A stretch of DNA of 33,859 nt, taken from positions 1 to 33,859 of the forward strand of contig SAJS01000033.1 of the NCBI GenBank assembly GCA_004017535.1, in the 5' to 3' direction. The translations under genes were made by a program, and so were the position numbers. The notes beneath the pieces were generated by a model. The model searched no databases. It saw only the letters and a program-made list of their open reading frames with translations, and was not told the DNA's origin. Origin of the DNA: Mesorhizobium sp. (lineage in GTDB: Bacteria; Pseudomonadota; Alphaproteobacteria; Rhizobiales; Rhizobiaceae). Within the stretch, counting starts at the first letter, position 1. The number at the start of each line of letters is the position of its first letter. This document shows, one piece after another, positions 10,031 to 18,507 of the stretch.

Positions 10031-12115
10031 TTAATCCATCGGTCCCTTATCGCCAGGCTTGCCGGGCAGTTCGTTGGGGAACAACTCATATTTTGCCTGC
10101 TTGTCCGCCTTGACGAACACACGCTCGCGGATGATCGAATCCTCGGCCCAGTTGAACATGTAGATCGGCGTGCCCTGCGGAATGTTGGAGAAGCGCTTGT
10201 TGACGATCAGCGCGCCCGGATATTCCGTCAGGCCGACATTGTAGACATGCTCGGTCGAGATCTTCTGGAACTTTCGCATCAGCTCGGCGCGCTGGTCGTT
10301 GTCCTGCGTCGACACGAACTTGTTGACGATGTCGACGAGATCCTTCTCGAATGGCATCATGTCGACCTGGCCGCTTTCCGGCGCGCGATGGTTCCAACTG
10401 GTCTTCGGACCGACCGGCGCCAACTGCTCGGTGTTTTGAACGACGGATGTGAGTTCGGTTTCGTTTCGCCGGATCAGCCAGTCGAAGCGGCCGGAATATT
10501 GTGTGGCATCGCGCTGCGTGCCGTTGAGCCCGTTGAGCACGACCCTCAGGCCGAGCTTCTCCATCTGCGCGACCACGCCTTCGGCAAGGCTCTTGTCGGT
10601 CGTGTAGTCGTTGTTGACCAGCATCACGATCTCGACATCCTTGCCGCCGGCGGTGCCGGCCGGGAAATTCACGATGCCGTCGCCATCCGTGTCCTTGAGG
10701 CCGGCCTTGGCGAGCAATGCTTTTGCGCCTTCGAGGTCGAACGGATAATAGACCGTCGACTTGCGGTCATAGAAGCTGGTGCCGGATGAGAAGCCGCCCG
10801 GATAGATGGCGGTGAACGGGCCCTTCACCAGCGAGTCGCCCAGCGCCTTGCGGTCGAGCGCCATGGTGACGGCCTTGCGGAAGTCCTCGTTGCGGTTCAG
10901 CTCGCGGATCGCCTGGCCGCGTTCGTCCGGGTTGCCCCAACCGTTGGCGGAAAAATTCATGCGCAGATTGTAGCCGATGAGCCGCGGACCGAAGGCAAGG
11001 CGTGCAGGTGCATTCTTGTCAGCCGCGCGCTTCAGCGAGGCGACGAAGTTCTCCGGCTGCTCAAGGTTGGAGAAGTCGCCGGAGCCGGCAACTGCCTGGA
11101 CGTCACGATCGGCCCAGGTCGATAGCTTGTAGTGCAACTCGTTGAGATAAGGCAGCTGGTTGCCCTTCTCGTCGACCTTCCAATAATACGGGTTACGGCG
11201 CATGACGATGATGTCGTCCGGCCTGTATTCGACGGGCACCCATGCGCCCATCACCGGCATGTTCATATATTCCGGCGGGAAGGCGTTCTTGAACTGGTCG
11301 TAGGTGTTCTTGGAATATTTCGGATGCTGCGGCTTCAGGATGTGCGAGGGGCCGGGGCAGAATGTGCCATAGGCCATCGCGTAGAGATACTGCCGCGGGA
11401 ACGCCTCCTTGAACGTCCACTCGACGGTGTAGTCATCGATCTTCTTCAGCGTCGTGCCGACACCGAAAGTTTCCGGCGTGGCGCCGTTGAGCGGCGAGAC
11501 GTTCGGATCGACGACCTCGTCGTCCCAGTAGAACATCACGTCGTCGGCATTGAACGGCGCGCCGTCGGACCATTTGGCGCCTTCGATCAGATGCATGGTC
11601 AGCTTGTGGCCGTCGCTCGACCAGTCCCAGCTCTTGGCGAGGTTGGGCAGAGGCTCGGTGTCCTTGGCCTCGACCTGGAACAGCGGCGCCGTGCGCGTCA
11701 GGCATTCGGACAGGCCGATATCGATGCCGCCCCAGCCTTGCGTCTGGCCGGCGCCGTAATTCCAGCCTTCCGGCCTGCCGCCGATGACATGGCGCATCGT
11801 GTCGCCATAGACGCCGATGCCGTCCGGCATGTTGCCGGTCTTGAAGACCAGCGGCTCCTTCGGCAGCCGGTCCTTGACCGGCGGCAGCTTGCCGGTCTTG
11901 ACGTATTTCTCGGTCACCCAGTCCGGCTCGTGATATTCCGGCAGCGCCTTGAACTCCAGGATGGAGTCGCGCGGCACATAGTGGATCTTGCCCTCGGCTG
12001 GGAATGTCGCGGGCTCGGGCGGGATCGTCGGCTCGGAAGCGAAGGCGTTGAGCGCATGGACTGAAACGCCGAGCATCAGCCCTGCGGCAATGCCAGTTCT
12101 ACGAAAAGTCCTCAT
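10031..12115 (-). CDS. agpA: Periplasmic binding protein, family 5, of an alpha-galactoside ABC transporter (AgpA-like)
   Basis: The 694-residue protein has a signal peptide (MRTFRRTGIAAGLMLGVSVHA, probable cleavage after AFA near residue 26). It then has the family 5 extracellular solute-binding fold: the motif LTMHLIEGAKWSDGAPFNADDVMFYWDD, and later NEDFRKAVTMALDRKALGD. Family 5 usually binds peptides, but Sinorhizobium AgpA is a known member binding melibiose and raffinose. The two GH4 glycosidases in this operon support that substrate here. The ATG at 12115 is preceded by GGGAGGAAACT, a strong Shine-Dalgarno. At 694 residues it is longer than DppA or OppA (about 535-545). The symbol is by analogy, with no alignment run. 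Confidence 0.85.
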   Translation of the reverse strand: MRTFRRTGIAAGLMLGVSVHALNAFASEPTIPPEPATFPAEGKIHYVPRDSILEFKALPEYHEPDWVTEKYVKTGKLPPVKDRLPKEPLVFKTGNMPDGIGVYGDTMRHVIGGRPEGWNYGAGQTQGWGGIDIGLSECLTRTAPLFQVEAKDTEPLPNLAKSWDWSSDGHKLTMHLIEGAKWSDGAPFNADDVMFYWDDEVVDPNVSPLNGATPETFGVGTTLKKIDDYTVEWTFKEAFPRQYLYAMAYGTFCPGPSHILKPQHPKYSKNTYDQFKNAFPPEYMNMPVMGAWVPVEYRPDDIIVMRRNPYYWKVDEKGNQLPYLNELHYKLSTWADRDVQAVAGSGDFSNLEQPENFVASLKRAADKNAPARLAFGPRLIGYNLRMNFSANGWGNPDERGQAIRELNRNEDFRKAVTMALDRKALGDSLVKGPFTAIYPGGFSSGTSFYDRKSTVYYPFDLEGAKALLAKAGLKDTDGDGIVNFPAGTAGGKDVEIVMLVNNDYTTDKSLAEGVVAQMEKLGLRVVLNGLNGTQRDATQYSGRFDWLIRRNETELTSVVQNTEQLAPVGPKTSWNHRAPESGQVDMMPFEKDLVDIVNKFVSTQDNDQRAELMRKFQKISTEHVYNVGLTEYPGALIVNKRFSNIPQGTPIYMFNWAEDSIIRERVFVKADKQAKYELFPNELPGKPGDKGPMD

Positions 12116-12213
12116 AGTTTCCTCCCAGATATTTTTGGACGTCTGCTGCTGCCCGCCTCTTGTGAATTTCTTGCGGACCTTCCTCCTGCGTGCCCGCCTG
12201 CTTGCCGGCGATA

Positions 12214-13680
12214 TCAGCCGGCCTGTTTGAGCGCCGCCTTTTCGGCGCGCAATTCCTCGATCGAACGCACGCTGCGGCGCGCGGCGCCCGCCCATTCGCG
12301 GGTATTGACGTGTGCTTTCGAAAGCCGCTCCTTCGCCGCCGGAACGGCGTGCGCATATTGCGGCAGCCATGCGGCTTCAGCGACCACCATCTCGTCCACC
12401 ATCTGCCAGACCTCTTCCGGCGTCGACACCGCACCGACCAGCGGATCGTGCAGCACGGCGAGCTTCAGGAGGTCGATGTCGCCGGCGATCGCTGCGTGCA
12501 CCGACATGCGCTGCACGTTGATCGAGGCCATACAGGTAGCGGCACAGGCTTCCGGCAGCGTGAAACCGGCCGCCATGTTGATGCCGAAACGGTCGACGAA
12601 ACCGGGCGACTCGATGATGGCGTCCTGCGGCAGGTTGGTGATCACGCCATTATTCTTGACGTTGAAGTGACCGCGATAGACGCGGTTGGTCTCCAGCGCC
12701 TCGAGGATGTGGCTGGCATGCTCGTTGGAGCGTTTGGCCGGATCGATCGGCTTCGACGCCGCTTCGAGGAACTGCGGATATTCGGTCTCGAACCAGTTGC
12801 GGGTTTCGGTCGAGTAGCGCAGATAGCCGCCGGTCTCGCCATGGATCCAGTCCGACATGTCGATCCAGCGCGTGATCTCGTCGGGGCGCTTGCGGTACCA
12901 GGGGAGGTATTCCGACAGATGCCCGTTGCTCTCGGTCGAATAGACGCCGAAGCGCTTCAGCACGTCGATCCTGAGCTTTTCCTGCTTCGAATAAACCGGG
13001 TGCGCCTCGAAGGCGGCGATCAGCTCGTCCCTGCCGACCGGCCGGCCGTTCAGCTTGAGCTCGATGAACCAGGTCTGGTGGTTGATGCCGGAACAGACAT
13101 AGTCGAGCTCCCGAGGCGATTTCGCGCCGAGCACTTCGGCGATCTGTTCGGCGCCGTGCTGGACGCCGTGACAGAGCCCGACCGTGTCGACCTTGCCATA
13201 TTCGATCGCCGCCCAGGTGTTCATCGCCATCGGGTTGGCATAGTTGAGGAATTTCGCGCCGGTCGCGGCGACCTCGCGAATGTCTTTGCAGAAGTCGAGG
13301 ATCACTGGAATGTTGCGCTGGCCGTAGAGGATGCCGCCGGCACAGATCGTGTCGCCGACGCACTGGTCGATGCCATATTTCAGCGGGATGCGGATGTCGT
13401 CGGCATAGGCCTCCAGCCCGCCGACGCGCACGCAGCTGATGATGTAGCGCGCGCCCTCCAGCGCCTCGCGGCGATTGGTCGTCGCCGTCACTTTGGTCGG
13501 CAGTCTGTTCGCCTGGACGATCCGGTCGAGGATCGCCTTGATCATCCCGAGATTGTGCTCGCTGATGTCGGTCAGCGCGAATTCAATGTCCTGGAATTCA
13601 GGCACGCACAGAATGTCGGTGAACAGCTTCTTGGTGAAGCCGACGCTGCCGGCCCCGATAATAGCGATTTTGAAGCTCAT
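12214..13680 (-). CDS. Glycoside hydrolase family 4, alpha-galactosidase/alpha-glucosidase type (AgaL-like)
   Basis: This is a second GH4 enzyme in the operon, 488 residues, NAD- and divalent-metal-dependent by family. The Rossmann motif IIGAGSVGF is at 7-15, NPMAMNTW at 149-156, the metal-binding Cys170-His171 in GLCHGVQHG, and His201 in GINHQTWF. The motif after the Cys-His pair (GVQHG) differs from the SVQGT of melA, so the substrate is probably different: another alpha-galactoside, an alpha-glucoside, or a uronide. The ATG at 13680 has GAGGTGAAGG just upstream and gives the expected MSFKIAIIGAG start; the coding frame is open further upstream but without family sequence. It is the first gene of the operon and is divergent from the AraC regulator. 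Confidence 0.9.
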   Translation of the reverse strand: MSFKIAIIGAGSVGFTKKLFTDILCVPEFQDIEFALTDISEHNLGMIKAILDRIVQANRLPTKVTATTNRREALEGARYIISCVRVGGLEAYADDIRIPLKYGIDQCVGDTICAGGILYGQRNIPVILDFCKDIREVAATGAKFLNYANPMAMNTWAAIEYGKVDTVGLCHGVQHGAEQIAEVLGAKSPRELDYVCSGINHQTWFIELKLNGRPVGRDELIAAFEAHPVYSKQEKLRIDVLKRFGVYSTESNGHLSEYLPWYRKRPDEITRWIDMSDWIHGETGGYLRYSTETRNWFETEYPQFLEAASKPIDPAKRSNEHASHILEALETNRVYRGHFNVKNNGVITNLPQDAIIESPGFVDRFGINMAAGFTLPEACAATCMASINVQRMSVHAAIAGDIDLLKLAVLHDPLVGAVSTPEEVWQMVDEMVVAEAAWLPQYAHAVPAAKERLSKAHVNTREWAGAARRSVRSIEELRAEKAALKQAG

Positions 13681-13894
13681 CACCTTCACCTCGATCCAAT
13701 CGAATGCTAGGCAAGGAGAAGCAACGGAGGATACGGTCGCGCGCCGTTGCGCACGCACCGCTCAAAGCCGGAAACCCGGCTTTTTCTCCTCCTGCCCGCT
13801 CCTCGACCGCGGGTCATTCCCGTTCTTGAGGGCCGGATTATGCCCTTATTGGCGGGCACCGCCAGAGAAGGATTATGCTTTCGAGGGTAATTTT
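13681..13894. promoter_or_regulatory. Divergent control region of the GH4/agp operon and its AraC regulator
   Basis: These 214 bp separate the first operon gene (minus) from the AraC gene (plus) and must hold both promoters and the regulator sites. A terminator-like hairpin sits at 13764-13785 and is listed separately. Other GC dyads are present around 13825-13860, but no operator can be assigned with confidence. Confidence 0.5.
13764..13785 (+). terminator. Terminator-like hairpin in the araC leader
   Basis: An 8-bp perfect stem AAAGCCGG/CCGGCTTT closes a 4-nt AAAC loop, and the right arm runs into five Ts on the plus strand. It lies about 110 bases upstream of the AraC start, so it would act in that gene's leader as an attenuator, or insulate it from readthrough. 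Confidence 0.55.
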
Positions 13895-14770
13895 GTGCTG
13901 CGGGACCTGATCGCCAATGGAAAGCTGATGCGGACGATCTCGCTGCCGCGCGGCCGCCAGCGGCTGCATGCCATGCCGACAAGCACCGGCTATGAGGTGC
14001 GCGAGAATGAAACCTACGACTGGGACGGCAGAAAGCGTGGCCAGACCCCGTTCACGGTGCTCCAGCACACCATCAGCGGCACAGGGCAGTTGCGCTACGA
14101 GAACCGCAACTACCGTCTGCAGGCCAACGACACGCTGCTGGTTCTGGTGCCGCACAATCATCGCTACTGGCTGGGGCAGGGCGACCGCTGGGAATATTTC
14201 TGGATCTCGATGAACGGTGAGGAGGCGTTGCGCATCCACAAGTCGATCCTCAGCGTCTCCGGCCCGGTGTTCCGGCTGCAGCCGGCGACCGTCGATCACC
14301 TTGCCGATTGCAGCCTGCGGCTGATCAAGGGAGCGGCTTCGCCCGGTGCCGCCTCCGCGATCGCCTATGAGGCGGCGATGGCGCTCTACGACGATGTCTT
14401 CGGCTCGCACGCCTTCGCCGAGAAGCAAAGCGCCATGCAGCCGGTCATCGATCATATCAACGCCAATCTCGACAAGCCGCTGCCGGTGGCCGAGCTGGTC
14501 GAGATCAGCGGCCTCAGTCGCGCCCATTTCTCGCGCTGCTTCGCCGAGAGCGAAGGACTGCCGCCGGCGGAGTTCGTCCTGCAGCAGCGGCTGCAGCGCG
14601 CGGCGAAGCTGCTCACCAAGGCCGATTTCCTGCCGGTCAAGGAGGTCGCGGTGCTGTGCGGGTTCGAGGACGCGAACTATTTTTCCAAGGTCTTTCGCCG
14701 CTGCTACGGCATCAATCCGACGCAGTTCCGCACCACCGGCATGTATGCCAGCCTCGGCAACCATCGCTGA
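13895..14770 (+). CDS. AraC-family transcriptional regulator (AgpT-like position)
   Basis: The protein has an N-terminal cupin-like sugar-sensing part and a C-terminal double HTH (about the last 95 residues). The core patterns are VAELVEISGLSRAHFSRCFAESEGLPPAEFVLQQRL and VAVLCGFEDANYFSKVFRRCYGINPTQFR, typical of AraC. The start is uncertain. The GTG at 13895 has GAGGG seven bases upstream and gives 291 residues; the ATG at 13928 gives 280 and has only GGAAAG. It is divergent from the GH4/agp operon, so it most likely activates that operon in response to an alpha-galactoside. Its stop lies 10 bp from the convergent GH25 gene. Confidence 0.9.
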   Translation: MLRDLIANGKLMRTISLPRGRQRLHAMPTSTGYEVRENETYDWDGRKRGQTPFTVLQHTISGTGQLRYENRNYRLQANDTLLVLVPHNHRYWLGQGDRWEYFWISMNGEEALRIHKSILSVSGPVFRLQPATVDHLADCSLRLIKGAASPGAASAIAYEAAMALYDDVFGSHAFAEKQSAMQPVIDHINANLDKPLPVAELVEISGLSRAHFSRCFAESEGLPPAEFVLQQRLQRAAKLLTKADFLPVKEVAVLCGFEDANYFSKVFRRCYGINPTQFRTTGMYASLGNHR

Positions 14771-14780
14771 TGCTTGGGAT

Positions 14781-15935
14781 TCAGTGCCGGTCCAGAGCGG
14801 TCGAAGCGGTCTTGACCGGATCGGCGGCGGCAAAGGCCGCGTCGATCTGCTCGGGCGTGCGCTGCTCGGTCCGCTTCCAGGCGACATATTGCACGATGCC
14901 GAAGCCTGGGCGCCGCGGCACTGTCTTCACAACAGGCATGCGGAAGCCGTCGCGGAATTTCTCCCAGCGCGCGCCGAGCACAGCGACCATTTCCTCAACG
15001 GTCGGCGGCGTCGCCACATCGGCATAGGTGATGGTGACCTTGCCGGCGAGGGCCTTTTCGCGCGAGAGCGGCACCGGGATCGAGGCGAGATAGTCGGCCG
15101 GCACGTCGAGCAGGCCGCCAAAAGGCCATTGCCGGCGCAGCTCGTCGGCGCTCATCGGCGCGACGCTGACGTCGATGTCGTTGGGTGTGCCCGGCACCCG
15201 GTAGGGGCAGCGGAAACGCCCGCAATTGGCCTGCGCCGAGAATTGCCACAGCGCATAGCCCTGCCAGTTGCCCATTGGGAAATGCACGTCGATGTCGGGC
15301 TTGTAGCGCGCATACCAGAGCGGCAGCCGTGACAGCAGGCGGTACTCGTAACGGTTGTCGGCGATATACTGCGCCGTCTTGCCGTTGACATAGAGCACCG
15401 GAAAGCGGCCGAGGCGGCGATGCACCTGGCGCACGAATTCCTCGGCGTCATCCAGCGACATCCATTGCGTCGGATCGATGCCTTCGATGTCGAGAGCCAT
15501 CAGCTCATCCGGCGCCGGTTCCGCGAAATCGATGAAATTATTGGCTTGCTCGACGGGGTTGCCGGGCCGCGCCAGGTGATAGGCGCCCCATTTCAGGCCG
15601 AGCGCCTTGGCCACCACCTTGCGCGTCTGGAATAGCTCGCGCGTCACCGCATAGCGCTTCCACTGCGCCTTGCAGAGTTTGACGTCGGCCTCGGCGCCGA
15701 AGCAGAAGTAGGGCGGAGGCAGCCCGTCGGACGCCTTGTTGATGAAGCCGGCGACGCGCTTGTCGGTGACGAGCTGCTGCCAGTCGATGGAATTGTATTC
15801 GTAAGCGTCGATCACTAGAGGGCGGTCGGCGTTCTTCCAAGGCTCGGAGAAATCCGAGGCCTTTGCCGCCGTGCCCAGCGCAACCGCCGCAGCGAGAAGC
15901 GCCAGGCGGCGAAGAGGGCGCGCCGGCTTTTTCAA
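14781..15935 (-). CDS. Exported glycoside hydrolase family 25 (lysozyme-like) protein
   Basis: The 384-residue product starts at TTG with an in-frame TGA directly before it, and no other start precedes the signal peptide, so TTG is probably real. Residues 1-26 form a signal peptide (MKKPARPLRRLALLAAAVALGTAAKA). The GH25 barrel motifs follow: VIDAYEYNSIDW with Asp43, the acidic pair in MALDIEG (Asp149, Glu151), LPLWYARY (205-211) and YALWQFS (227-233), then NDIDVS (252-257). GH25 enzymes cut the beta-1,4 bond of peptidoglycan; Asp and Glu of the DxE motif are the expected catalytic residues. About 100 residues after the barrel are unassigned. The role could be periplasmic cell-wall remodelling. 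Confidence 0.8.
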   Translation of the reverse strand: MKKPARPLRRLALLAAAVALGTAAKASDFSEPWKNADRPLVIDAYEYNSIDWQQLVTDKRVAGFINKASDGLPPPYFCFGAEADVKLCKAQWKRYAVTRELFQTRKVVAKALGLKWGAYHLARPGNPVEQANNFIDFAEPAPDELMALDIEGIDPTQWMSLDDAEEFVRQVHRRLGRFPVLYVNGKTAQYIADNRYEYRLLSRLPLWYARYKPDIDVHFPMGNWQGYALWQFSAQANCGRFRCPYRVPGTPNDIDVSVAPMSADELRRQWPFGGLLDVPADYLASIPVPLSREKALAGKVTITYADVATPPTVEEMVAVLGARWEKFRDGFRMPVVKTVPRRPGFGIVQYVAWKRTEQRTPEQIDAAFAAADPVKTASTALDRH

Positions 15936-16145
15936 TCAGGGTGTCCCCACTGACCAGAGGACGATCCTGAACTGCTATGGTTAAGGAAGTGCTTCAGAAC
16001 ATCGGCTTGCTTCGGTCCGATCCAAAACGTCAAAAAAGTATCGGTCGGGTGGACAAGCCGTGGTGGCAGGGGCTTCAATTGCCGCCTAAGCTTTCGATCA
16101 CGGCGGCCAGGGTGAAGACACGGGCCGCCTGACGAAGCGCAGCAA

Positions 16146-16161
16146 CCGGTCACAAGACCGG
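16146..16161 (+). promoter_or_regulatory. Short perfect hairpin next to the AraC ribosome-binding site
   Basis: CCGGTC and GACCGG flank an ACAA tetraloop, seven bases before the GGGAGGAAA Shine-Dalgarno of the gene starting at 16179. It could be an operator dyad or a leader hairpin. Confidence 0.4.
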
Positions 16162-16178
16162 ACCCGCGCGGGAGGAAA

Positions 16179-17069
16179 ATGAACATGAATCCGGACCTGG
16201 AAGTTGTCCAGATCAGACAGGGAGAGTCGTTCAAGGCCTGGGCCCACGGCTATCCTTTCCGCACCGTGCGCTGGCACTTCCATCCCGAATACGAACTGCA
16301 TCTGGTCGTCGCCACCACCGGCCGTTATTTCGTCGGCGACTTCATCGGCGAGTTCGAGCCGGGCAATCTGGTGCTTACCGGGCCGAATCTGCCGCACAAC
16401 TGGGTCAGCGACGTGCCGCCGGGCGAGACCGTGCCGCTGCGTGGCCGCGTCGTGCAGTTCTCCGAAGAATTCATCGCCGGCGCTTCAGCCGTGTTGCCCG
16501 AGCTTTCCGCCTGCGCCGGCATCCTCGAGACCAGCCGCCGCGGCGCGCTGTTCTCACCGGCGACGGCCGAGCTTGCGGCGCCCCTGCTGGCGGAACTGAC
16601 CGAGGCGCAGGGCGTGCGACGCCTGTCGCTGTTCATGGCCGTTCTCGACATCCTGAACCGCGCCGGCGATGTCCGCACGCTGGCCAGCGCCGGCTATCTG
16701 CCCGATCCCTCCGGCTTCATGTCGGCCGGCATCAACCAGGCGCTCGCCTACATCAACTGCCACCTGACCGAGCCGTTCAGCGAAGCGACGCTGGCCGAGA
16801 TCGCCGGGCGCAGCCCGAGCGCCTTCTCGCGCAGCTTCCGCCGCCATACGGGCATGGCGCTGGTGCAATATGTCAATCGGCTGCGCATCAACCTTGCCTG
16901 CCAGCTATTGATGAGCGAGGCGCAGATGTCGATCACCGAGATCTGCTACGCCGCCGGCTACAACAACATCTCGAATTTCAACCGCCAGTTCCTGGCGCAG
17001 AAAGGCATGTCGCCTTCGCGCTTCCGGGCCTTGCTGGCTGAGAACATCAACGCGGAGATTGCCGCCTAA
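16179..17069 (+). CDS. AraC-family transcriptional regulator of the pentitol-type operon
   Basis: The 296-residue protein has an N-terminal cupin with RWHFHPEYELHLV (His33, His35, Glu39) and LPHNW (His73), the sugar-binding pocket type seen in AraC regulators of carbohydrate genes. A C-terminal double HTH covers about residues 195-290 (LAEIAGRSPSAFSRSFRRHTG and ITEICYAAGYNNISNFNRQF). The ATG at 16179 follows a strong GGGAGGAAA Shine-Dalgarno. It is transcribed in the same direction as, and 289 bp before, the ABC transporter, dehydrogenase and kinase genes, and is the best candidate for their regulator. An ATG four bases into the gene region (16185) is an alternative start. Confidence 0.9.
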   Translation: MNMNPDLEVVQIRQGESFKAWAHGYPFRTVRWHFHPEYELHLVVATTGRYFVGDFIGEFEPGNLVLTGPNLPHNWVSDVPPGETVPLRGRVVQFSEEFIAGASAVLPELSACAGILETSRRGALFSPATAELAAPLLAELTEAQGVRRLSLFMAVLDILNRAGDVRTLASAGYLPDPSGFMSAGINQALAYINCHLTEPFSEATLAEIAGRSPSAFSRSFRRHTGMALVQYVNRLRINLACQLLMSEAQMSITEICYAAGYNNISNFNRQFLAQKGMSPSRFRALLAENINAEIAA

Positions 17070-17094
17070 CAGGGAGGAAACCGGGAGGAGCTCA

Positions 17095-17118
17095 AAGCAA
17101 TTCCAACGGGAATTGCTT
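17095..17118. repeat. 10-bp perfect inverted repeat downstream of araC
   Basis: AAGCAATTCC and GGAATTGCTT flank an AACG loop, 25 bases after the AraC stop. The arms resemble the ends of the rhizobial small palindrome seen at 29311-29357, so it may be a shortened member of that family, or a transcript-end hairpin. No T-run follows. Confidence 0.55.
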
Positions 17119-17173
17119 CAAGACCAAAGAGACATTCAGGGAAGGAAGAAAAGCGGGGTGCGCAGGGCACCCG

Positions 17174-17212
17174 GTGCTGGAGATCGTTTGTCCTGAATCC
17201 AGCACGTCAGGA
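17174..17212 (+). promoter_or_regulatory. Overlapping alternative hairpins in the transporter leader
   Basis: GTGCTGGA (17174-17181) can pair with TCCAGCAC (17198-17205), and TCCTGA (17191-17196) can pair with TCAGGA (17207-17212). The two pairings interleave and cannot form together in a simple fold, so the leader has two competing structures. Whether it is transcribed is not shown by the sequence. Confidence 0.4.
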
Positions 17213-17358
17213 GGATGTTTGCGCGGCTTACCGGGATCGGATCGATCCTCAGCCGACTGATCATACTCCTTCCAACAGTTCGACATGCAGTCAAGGCCTG
17301 GCGCGCCGTTCACCGCGCAGGTCCTCGTGAAACCATTTCTCGAAAGGGAGACATTCGA

Positions 17359-18441
17359 ATGACCAGACAAGCTTGGAAATCGCCTTTTGCCTTGAAATCG
17401 ACGATCGCGGCCGTTTTCGCCGTTTCGCTGCTCGGCAGCACGGCGGCGTTGGCCGACACCGTCACCGACGCAACGGTGGCTTTCCTGATGCCCGACCAGG
17501 CGTCGACCCGCTATGAGCAGCATGATTATCCGGGCTTCGTCGCAGAGATGAAGAAGCTCTGCCCGGGCTGCAAGGTGATCTACCAGAATGCCGATGCCGA
17601 TGCGGCGCGCCAGCAGCAGCAGTTCAATTCGGTGATCTCGCAAGGCGCCAAGGCCATCGTGCTCGACCCGGTCGATTCAACCGCCGCCGCCTCGCTGGTC
17701 AAGCTGGCCCAGAGCCAGGGCGTCAAGGTGATCGCCTATGACCGGCCTATCCCGACCGCGCCCGCCGATTTCTACGTCTCCTTCAACAATGAAGGCATCG
17801 GCAAGGCGATCGCCGATTCGTTGGTCGAGCACCTCAAGGCTCTGAAGGTCGATCCGGCCGGCGGCGGTCTGCTGCAGATCAACGGCTCGCCGACCGACGC
17901 TGCCGCCGGCCTGATCAAGAAGGGCATCCATGAGGGCCTCGACAACAGCGGCTATCCGATCCTGGCCGAGTTCGACACGCCGGAATGGGCGCCGCCGAAG
18001 GCCCAGCAATGGGCGAGCGGCCAGATCACCCGCTTCGGCGCCAAGATCCTCGGCGTCGTCGCCGCCAACGACGGCACCGGCGGCGGCGCGATCGCCGCCT
18101 TCAAGGCGGCCGGCGTCGATCCGGTTCCGCCGGTGACCGGCAATGACGCGACGATCGCGGCGCTGCAGCTGATCATCGCCGGCGACCAGTACAACACCAT
18201 CTCCAAGCCGAGCGAAATCGTCGCGGCGGCCGCGGCCAACGTCGCCGTCAAGCTGTTGTCGGGCGAGACGCCCAAGGCCGAGATGACGCTCTACGACACG
18301 CCCTCGCAGCTCTTCACGCCGGCGGTGGTGACACAGGAGAACCTCAAGGCCGAGATCATCGACAAGAAGATCAACACGGCGGCCGAGCTCTGCGTCGACC
18401 GCTATGCCGAGGGCTGCAAGAAGCTCGGGATCACCAACTGA
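17359..18441 (+). CDS. Sugar/polyol ABC transporter periplasmic binding protein (XylF/RbsB type)
   Basis: The 360-residue protein has a signal peptide ending TAALAD near residue 33, then a type 1 periplasmic-binding fold. VAFLMPDQASTRYEQHDYPGF opens lobe 1, followed by AKAIVLDPVDSTAAASLV and VKVIAYDRPIPTAPADFYVSFNN, close in pattern to D-xylose-binding XylF. Cys pairs near the N-terminal part (KLCPGCK) and at the C-terminus (ELCVDRYAEGCKK) could form disulfides. The ATG at 17359 is preceded by AAGGGAG and gives the correct signal peptide; an in-frame ATG at 17215 would add 48 residues that disrupt it. It is the first transport gene of the operon. The exact sugar is inferred from the dehydrogenase and kinase downstream. 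Confidence 0.92.
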   Translation: MTRQAWKSPFALKSTIAAVFAVSLLGSTAALADTVTDATVAFLMPDQASTRYEQHDYPGFVAEMKKLCPGCKVIYQNADADAARQQQQFNSVISQGAKAIVLDPVDSTAAASLVKLAQSQGVKVIAYDRPIPTAPADFYVSFNNEGIGKAIADSLVEHLKALKVDPAGGGLLQINGSPTDAAAGLIKKGIHEGLDNSGYPILAEFDTPEWAPPKAQQWASGQITRFGAKILGVVAANDGTGGGAIAAFKAAGVDPVPPVTGNDATIAALQLIIAGDQYNTISKPSEIVAAAAANVAVKLLSGETPKAEMTLYDTPSQLFTPAVVTQENLKAEIIDKKINTAAELCVDRYAEGCKKLGITN

Positions 18442-18446
18442 TCAAA

Positions 18447-18479
18447 GGCATCCGGCCGCCCGCTCGGCGGCCGGATGCC
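18447..18479 (+). terminator. Strong intercistronic hairpin after the binding-protein gene
   Basis: A perfect 14-bp stem, GGCATCCGGCCGCC with its complement, closes a CGCTC loop five bases after the stop codon. No T-run follows and the ATPase gene starts 28 bases later. It therefore fits an mRNA-stabilising or partial-termination element that favours binding-protein expression. Confidence 0.75.
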
Positions 18480-18507
18480 AGGCAACGACTGTCAAGAAAG
18501 GCGGCGC

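Noticed and set aside
15932-16234. Minus-strand 100-residue open frame upstream of the AraC gene
   Set aside because: It overlaps the AraC start and has no family pattern or good Shine-Dalgarno.
17215-17358. 48-residue N-terminal extension of the sugar-binding protein
   Set aside because: GGAGG is only about one base before that ATG, and the extension would put a long tail ahead of a clear signal peptide.
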